A DNA stretch of 64,000 nt from Watersipora subatra (lineage: Eukaryota > Bryozoa > Gymnolaemata > Cheilostomatida > Watersiporidae). The notes below the pieces were generated by a model. That model was not told the DNA's origin. It searched no databases and worked only from the letters and a program-made list of their open reading frames with translations. This document shows positions 57,614 to 64,000 of this stretch, in pieces. Made by a program: the position numbers and the translations under genes. The number at the start of each line of letters is the position of its first letter. The stretch's first letter is position 1. Location of the stretch: NCBI RefSeq assembly GCF_963576615.1, contig NC_088717.1, forward strand, positions 23,587,344 to 23,651,343, read 5' to 3'.

Positions 57614-58839
57614 CTAAAAGCTGTTTGGATAGCTTAACTCAGAATGCAGCTTGGGGAGACCAAAAGCGTTCAAGATCATCTCACAGCGTTTCACTACATT
57701 TTTGTCTTTGCTCCACTCTGTGCCTCCACCTTGTTGTCTCGTATCCCAGCTAGCATTAGCAATTCCTGCTTGGCTATCAAAGTCCAAAGCTCTACTGGCA
57801 ATATCCAATAAACCAGAATTGATGCCGAGATAGTCAAACACTTTGGCTAGCGTGGCACGTCTGTTTTGTAACAGCGAATCATACTTAATGGCTTGAATTT
57901 TCACACCTGCCCCGAAGGCTCGCTTGAGCAATGATGCTTTTGCTGCCCACAGAAAGCAGTACCATTCCACCGCAGTCTTCGGTTGAACTGCAATTATAAC
58001 CTTCTTACAGAATTCATGATCGTATCCGTTTGTCCAACCATTGACATTTGACATTTCAAACCAAAACTCATCATCATACGGGTCATGGTTCAACCAAATT
58101 TCACAAAGGTAGCGAATGTAACCGTCATTGTTGAATGTCCGATAAAAAGAAGTTATTGACGGAAAACTTTCTCGATAAGCCGCGAGCATCTTGTGATGTG
58201 GAAAGCAGTTGGTTATCGTTTCTATAAGATATTCTTCAAACATCGCTGCTTTCCAAAACACTGATCCGCCTTTCGGCGCTTGCCTAATATACAATTTAAT
58301 GATAGAGACAGCAAATCGTGTGAATATAGGTGACTTGGAAAAACTCTCAGCACTAGAATAGCCATGGTCTCCAAAAAGAATGCTGTATATCATTGGCAGG
58401 GGTTCTGAGTAAACTGTCCAGCCAGGCAAAGAATTAAATACTTGAACCCAAGCAGTAGATCCGCAACGGGTCGTGTTAAACATCCAAACAACGTTTCGGT
58501 CTCCAACATCAATAGAGTCAACTAGGTCATTGAATGCTTTGATAGGCAGGATTATCAGTCGAATTGCATGGGTGGTTTGGGTGAGAAAGCTCAGAGGATG
58601 CTCTTTAACGTTGAATAAATCACAGTCTAATTCCATAAAAGTAGCACTCTTTGAAGTCAAAGAGAATAGATGGATTCTCTTATTTAGGACAATATCTACT
58701 GGAGCAAATCTTTCATGAACTGTGAAATAGGTCTTCGGAGTAGCAGCAAACGCGTAGGGATTTTTCCACACTATTCGAAGAACTTGCGCAGGATTCTCCG
58801 CGTCGCAATTCATAGTCTCAAAGACTCTTTTTGATGTCC
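57614..58839 (-). CDS. Sulfotransferase-like gene 4, catalytic exon 2
   Basis: Paralogue with acceptor TTTCAG and start GTSKRVFETMN. It ends PKLHSELSYPNSF, the only copy with an altered C-terminus. Exon 1 is at 61179-61272, intron 2.3 kb, total about 439 residues. The phosphosulfate loop is NTTRCGSTAW (Asn for His before it), and YSEPL and YRESFPSITSFYR are intact. Other private changes are FTRFAVSIIKLYI, KRAFGAGVKIQ and WDTRQQGGGTEW. Closest to gene 3. Open throughout. The acceptor substrate is unknown; Golgi localisation is inferred from the exon 1 anchor. Confidence 0.87.
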
Positions 58840-59165
58840 CTGAAACAGTTTTAGATTTGTAGACCAAACTGAATGAACTATAGTCTTTTTATGAAAATAT
58901 ATGCTCTAGCATATGAGTGTATTAACTGTATTTATGCTGGTTGAACTATAACTAATGCTATATCCTGATTAGGTCAACATTTTGATATAGAAGAACTCTT
59001 GTTATGAGTTTAACCTTGACCCTTTTCATTAGTGACTATGTGGAAATGCTTGTTTAAATGCTGTATGTTGAACTGGCCATAAGTCGCAAAATGATACCAA
59101 TTTTTCGCAGGTATCTACTAAAAAGACTTGAAGCAGGTAAACATTTTGTTGGATTCTCTACATGA

Positions 59166-59365
59166 AGAGGATGCCCAGAGTGGATACCCAGAGGGGATAT
59201 GCAGAAGGAATACCCAAAGGGGAATACCCAGAGAGAATACCTAAAGGGATACCCAGTGGGGATACCCAGAGAGAACATCCAGAGGGGATACTCAGAAGAG
59301 TACCCAGAAGGGATAGCCGGAAAAGATACCAAGAAGAAATATCCAAAGCGAATATTCAGTGGGGA
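59166..59365. repeat. 13-bp degenerate minisatellite, gene 4 intron, ~14 copies
   Basis: Units such as cagaggggatatg and cagagagaatacc. Frames through it on both strands are artefacts of the repeat. Confidence 0.85.
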
Positions 59366-59709
59366 TTCATATGTTCTTCTTTATGGGACACAAAGATGTC
59401 ACCTGGGTTCATATGATGAATGTGTAAAACTTTGATACCCAAAAAATAATTGCAGCGATTTTTTCACTACATATCTGTGCTACCCAATATGTAGACTGGG
59501 TATTCATATGTCTCTATAAACACTAACTAAAATGCAGCCAGAGAGCATCATACTAATTGTAATGACTATATAACATACATGTCTACTATTTCCCAAATTA
59601 AAGGTGTGTAACATGACAACCTCAAATGTTTATTATAAATACTTAAGGTACTTATACATATCTATAAACTATAGCCTAACTAATCTCATTGGTGCCATGC
59701 AGTATTAAC

Positions 59710-60100
59710 TATTTGACTAGTTAACATACAGACACAGTCAACACATAGACACAGTCAACACATAGACATAGTCAACACATAGACACAGTCAACATATAGA
59801 CACAGTCAACACATAAACACACTCGGCAATTAAACAAAGTCAGCACATAGATCAAGTCAACACATAGATACAGTCAACACATAGATACAGTCAACACATA
59901 GACACAGTCAACACATAGATACAGTCAACACATAGACACAGTCAACACATAGATACAGTCAACACATAGACACAGTCAACACATAGATACACTCAACACA
60001 TAGACACAGTCAACACATAGACACAGTCAACACATAGACACAGTCAACACATAGACATAGTCAACATATAGACACAGTCAACACATAGACACAGTCAACA
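59710..60100. repeat. 17-bp minisatellite, gene 4 intron, left block
   Basis: acacagtcaacacatag units with frequent gataca variants. Confidence 0.94.
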
Positions 60101-60754
60101 TGTGAAGTTCTTAAAACTTCACTTATAAAAAGCGGCAACAACTGTGCTGATTAGAAGAGAATAAGGCTTCTACTGGTGATGCTTTAGTTGTGTAACTTTA
60201 TTACTATATGTATCTAACATCAGCATCTGCCGTGAAGTCTGTAATAGATGATACTACGATAAAACTACAAGCTAACCTTGATAGAATTAAATGCAATTAC
60301 ATGATATAATGAGCACAATAATAAAACATATGAATAAATGTATGATTTAAGCCAAATAATAACAATAATACTCAAGAAAGTATAGAAATATGCATATGCG
60401 GTTGACTGACCTTTTGCCTCCAATGTCAGGCACATTGTTGAATATAAGCTGAATATAGAGTAATGAAATATGATTGAAACAAAATATTGATATGTTGATT
60501 GCATGAAGGCAAACAGTAAACTAACTAAGAAAGAACAAAAACTGCTGATCTGGTTGTACGGTGTTGTGACATGGTGTTTTCTCTAAATCTTATTGGTGTG
60601 TGTTACATCCAGCCATATTTCTAGACTAATTGAGACCGGACACGCCACGCCACAAAGGTCAGGGGTTGGCTTGACCACCCACTGGCAGCAATAAAAAATG
60701 AGGACAAAGGCATGACGTCTGTGGAGCCATCTCAGGTCAAATATTTCCTTCACA
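60101..60754. mobile_element. Solo LTR (654 bp) inside the 17-bp minisatellite
   Basis: Ends TGTGAAG / CTTCACA, flanked on both sides by caaca (60096-60100 and 60755-60759). The array unit is interrupted exactly at caaca and resumes with it, as expected of a 5-bp target duplication. TATA-like tataaaaag lies near 60126 and aataaa near 60318. No internal retroelement part is present. Family probably Gypsy or another 5-bp-duplicating LTR group. The intact ends and duplication suggest a fairly recent origin. Confidence 0.75.
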
Positions 60755-60957
60755 CAACACATAGACACAGTCAACATATAGACACAGTCAACACATAAAC
60801 ACACTCAGCAATTAAACAAAGTCAGCACATAGATCAAGTCAACACATAGATCCAGTCAACACATAGACACAGTCAACACATAGACACAGTCAACACATAA
60901 ACACAGTCAACACATAGACACAGTCAACACAAAGACACAGTTAACACATAGACACAT
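60755..60957. repeat. 17-bp minisatellite, gene 4 intron, right block
   Basis: Continuation of the array after the solo LTR. Confidence 0.92.
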
Positions 60958-61178
60958 TCTAAATAGCAGTGTAGGGAAGACCATTTTGATTTGACACAAA
61001 ACTGAGCTCTGTTATTGACACAAAACTGAGCCCCTACTCATCCTAGGTCTTACATCAACTACAGTAAGATGCTCTGTCCAGTTGGAATGACTAGTAATAA
61101 GTCATGCTGTGATAGTCTTGGTTGGAGAACAAACAAATATGTACCAGAATCAGTTAGTAGAAAAATGAACCAACTCAC

Positions 61179-61272
61179 CATTCAACCTCCAGATGATTGC
61201 AACTACTGCATTCCAGAAGTATAGTAGCATGTGTGTGCTGTAAAGCAGCAACTGGAAAACTCTACTGTGCAT
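61179..61272 (-). CDS. Sulfotransferase-like gene 4, exon 1 (signal anchor)
   Basis: 94 bp, ATG at 61272-61270, donor AATG|GTGAGT. Encoded anchor identical to that of gene 1 (MHSRVFQLLLYSTHMLLYFW...). Confidence 0.75.
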
Positions 61273-62279
61273 ACTTGTAGCGGCTGTATCAATACTGTTG
61301 ACAGTACAACTATCCACTGGCACTTACGATTATAACTGCTGGGAATAACAATTTTTAAGTACCAGAAGAATACCAGTAATAGGAGAACCAGGTCATCCGT
61401 GACAAAGGTCAAATTTGGGGTCACGCTACTCATGCGGCACTAGAGATAAATGGACTCCATATTCTGTTCATTAATCCCTTTAAAATAAACATCTCAGTCA
61501 GGTGTTATACTACTCTACCTATGATTATGATTGATTATTATTATTGATTGCAACTAATACCAGCAAAAATTAAAATCTGACACAAAACTGTTGCCATTAC
61601 GTCATTTTAAAATTATTAACACTTTCCATACTACTAGGGTGTTTGTAACACATTGTTTCAGATTTGCTACAAACAGTGTTATTGTCTGTCATTAAGCTAA
61701 CAAGCTTAGCTTTTCATTACAAGCATTGATATTATCTATGACTTTGGCTTATATAAACACTTTAGCTTCTAATACTGGTCATTAGTTTGTTAGCGAAACC
61801 ACCTCAAGGGACTACTTGAGAGTGTGCAAGTTTTTTCTATATCTCATCATAAGGAAAATCTGATTTTACAGTAAGTTTTTGCTTTTACTGCATGTGTTTT
61901 GGAGCATGTTCATCATGTAATTTTGCACTTTTATCAATGTCTTTTTACACATGTATTAAGACGGACTTGAATGTTATATTCCGGGAAACAATCTTTACTG
62001 GCCAATTAATTCACACGCAACAACTAGTCTTTATTATATCTTTAACTGGGACACAAGACAGTCTTGCTAGTGTTTTTGCAGATATATCCTAACTATTGTA
62101 TGTGTTATAACCATATGTTCAATTCAATGAATGCATTGCCTGTTTTTTACTAATCTCCCTGTATGTTTTGTTAATATTTGTGCACAATCTTTTTGTATTT
62201 ACATGCATACTTTGCTGTATACAGGGCGCAATAAAATGAATTCAATGAATAAACCAAATCAACTGACAAAAGATCTATC
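61273..62279. other. Upstream of gene 4; no gene recognised
   Basis: The first ~250 bp match the upstream regions of the other three genes, including caaaggtcaaa at 61403. The rest is unrecognised. Confidence 0.45.
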
Positions 62280-62700
62280 CCTTTATATATATATACTAGC
62301 TGTGCCACCCGGCGTTACCCGTGTAATAGAAGAGTCTCTGCACAGAAAATTGATTTGTATTTAACATATAACAACATTTGGCATTATAACTTTCAAACTA
62401 CATATCATGAGAGAAGTGTGTCGTGTAGTTGAAATAAATTAAGAGAGAAATAAAAACAACTGTAAAGGTTTTAAAACTTTGTCAAACAACTGTAATTTTC
62501 AAGCTAGTGGCCTGGCATATTGCCAATGGAAACTCCACTAAGCTAGTTAATAAGGTTAGGCTTCCAATGACAGTAAGCCATCACTTACCATTCTGCATTG
62601 TTGTCGGCATTGATGTCCAGCTCAGCTGTTCTAATAATAGCTATAACCGGATTTCCGACATACAGATATACGGACTTTGAGAAATATATATATAAGATAA
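62280..62700 (+). mobile_element. SINE family A variant
   Basis: Head ctagctgtgccacccggcgt then tacccgtg, middle gctagtggcctggcatattg, tail acggactttgagaaatatat. The tRNA-like part is not evident in this copy. A related head is at 26319. Confidence 0.6.
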
Positions 62701-62760
62701 AGATATAAGATATGTATATATATATATATATATGTATGTATATATATATTTATAAACGTA
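62701..62760. repeat. (TA)n microsatellite
   Basis: Mostly ta dinucleotides with tatgta variants. Confidence 0.85.
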
Positions 62761-62764
62761 TAGG

Positions 62765-62957
62765 ACAGATGGTGTAGTTGGTAAGGTATCTGGACAGTGA
62801 TCATTAGGTCCTCGGTTCAAATTGGAGCAACCGTATGCTTCTTGCGGTCCTTAGATAAGACCATAGATATATATATAGATATATAGATATATATAGGTAT
62901 ATATATATCTATGGACAAGACCCTTGCTTATAAAACCTCTATAACCTTCATGATGAG
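62765..62957 (+). mobile_element. tRNA-derived SINE, third type, with inserted TA hairpin
   Basis: A box tggtgtagttggtaaggt, B box ggttcaaattgg, then cttgcggtccttagataaga. The sequence is interrupted at about 62861-62912 by an atagatatatata hairpin and resumes acaagacccttgcttata. Confidence 0.6.
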
Positions 62958-62959
62958 TG

Positions 62960-64000
62960 CAATAATCAGAACCATGCCGGCTCGGAGGTCCCTCAGTCAA
63001 ACGACGTCCGTGCTGCCTGCAGCTGAACCAGGACAAAGCAATGAAAAATGGGCTACTGGTTCAAAATGGATAAAATGCAATCAGACTGATAACACGGCTC
63101 CCGTGCGGTGCTACTTTATGAGTGAGCCACAAAAGTGGTGTGCCAATTGTTGAAAGATGCGTCAACTGTAGATACACATGCGCCCTGAATTGCCACTAAC
63201 CGCTAAACAACTTGTAGCTCAAATGAGTAACATAATCAAGCGGCACCTCATATAGGAACTTGAGGTAGATCAAATTAAGCAGCAGTTCACCCAAGTAACC
63301 TCGAGACCAACGAGGAATGCATATCAACACACACAGTCACACATACACAATCTTGTGTTGACTCAGCTTGAAAAAAACATGCACTTTGACTTTGAGCCAA
63401 GGATGAAAGATGCCAGATTATGAAAGCATAAAAGCAGGGTAACACTATGGAGAGTTAGCAAGGCTATACCTAAAAAGCTGTTAAAAAACATTAACTTGGC
63501 ACTGGAGTCGATCTCAACATGATCGATCAGTGAGACTAATGCCCTAATCTGCAGCACGGCAACCTTAGAGGAGATGAGTATTAAGCCACTGTCAACAAGG
63601 CTTCAAGCCTTTCCGATGCTTAGTCTTGGCAGATTAGGCTACAAAATAAGATCAAGGACTTGCGCAGCAGAGCTAGTTGACTCAGTGCAAGATCTAAACA
63701 CAGTTTGGAGCATTAAAAAAGACAGGCCACAATGGAAGCTCTAAAATCTGCCAAACAGCAGCTAGTAGCACTCTCAGCACACTGAAGCAGTACACCAAAG
63801 AGTGGGATAGCAAAAGAATGAACAAACTGTTCACCAATAATCCATCTAGAGTGTATTCCCAGTCCAAAGGTGAGCTATGGAGGCCAATGCCAGATCCTCC
63901 CAAATCCAGCTCCTTAAAGTTCTTGAAAAACATCTGGGAAAAAGAGGCTACTAATAACACCACTGCAAAATGGCTGAAGACACTGAAAGAGAGCCACCAA
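62960..64000 (+). mobile_element. LINE, N-terminal part before the reverse transcriptase (runs off the window)
   Basis: Frames on the plus strand match the N-terminal region of a non-LTR element protein: CNQTDNTAPVRCYFMSEPQK near 63080-63130, MRPELPLTAKQLVAQMSNII near 63180, LGRLGYKIRSRT...RPQWKL near 63620-63740, and DSKRMNKLFTNNPSRVYSQS then PMPDPPKSS and FLKNIWEKEATNN near 63800-63960. The layout (W..DN..V..CYF, then QLVAQ, then N.LF..N...Y and FW/FLKxIWE) is familiar from retroelement proteins often annotated as R2-like; the exact clade is uncertain. Several stops and frame shifts separate the pieces, so this copy is dead. The reverse transcriptase would lie right of 64000. Confidence 0.75.

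Noticed and set aside
62765-62850. tRNA gene
   Set aside because: A and B boxes are present but the acceptor stem does not pair and the sequence continues into a SINE body.

Overview
The window looks like AT-rich, gene-poor nuclear DNA of an invertebrate animal. It has split genes with GT-AG introns, tRNA-derived SINEs, LINEs, pogo and hAT-type DNA elements, Copia and Gypsy fossils, and many minisatellites. The two recognisable conserved genes (TMEM185, RWDD2) are general animal genes. A lophotrochozoan is a guess I cannot prove. No CRISPR array, operon or prokaryotic gene was seen.

Layout. 1-1275: an internal exon of a TMEM185-type membrane protein gene on the minus strand, directly abutting a ~29-bp minisatellite whose unit is a copy of that exon's own 3' end plus its 5' splice site. 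3.8-5.5 kb: LINE, SINE and hAT MITE debris. 7872-17335: a five-exon RWDD2 gene on the plus strand with correct splice phases throughout; its introns carry SINEs, a long inverted-repeat element, a minisatellite and a foldback MITE. 17491-18138: a deleted pogo transposon with TIRs, TA target duplication and a recognisable transposase segment. 18.1-25 kb: no certain gene; three minisatellite or duplication blocks and two SINEs.

25-61.3 kb: a cluster of four paralogous minus-strand sulfotransferase-like genes. Each has a large catalytic exon (25030-26255, 40971-42193, 51400-52625, 57614-58839). Upstream of each lies a conserved 94-bp first exon encoding a short N-terminal signal anchor (38619-38712, 45444-45537, 53239-53332, 61179-61272). 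Splice phases match in all four, giving predicted type II membrane proteins of about 438-439 residues. The single intron varies from 0.6 kb (gene 3) to 12.4 kb (gene 1). Gene 1's intron has absorbed a Copia fossil and a Gypsy fossil. A 17-bp minisatellite sits at the same place in three of the introns and has been entered by LTR elements twice. Genes 3 and 4 and their 3' flanks are the youngest pair.

61.3-64 kb: SINE-like repeats, AT microsatellite and the start of a LINE that runs off the window. How the genes might work together: the four sulfotransferase-like proteins probably act in the secretory pathway on related but different acceptors, since their differences cluster in a few short segments near the predicted active site. 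This last point is inference.
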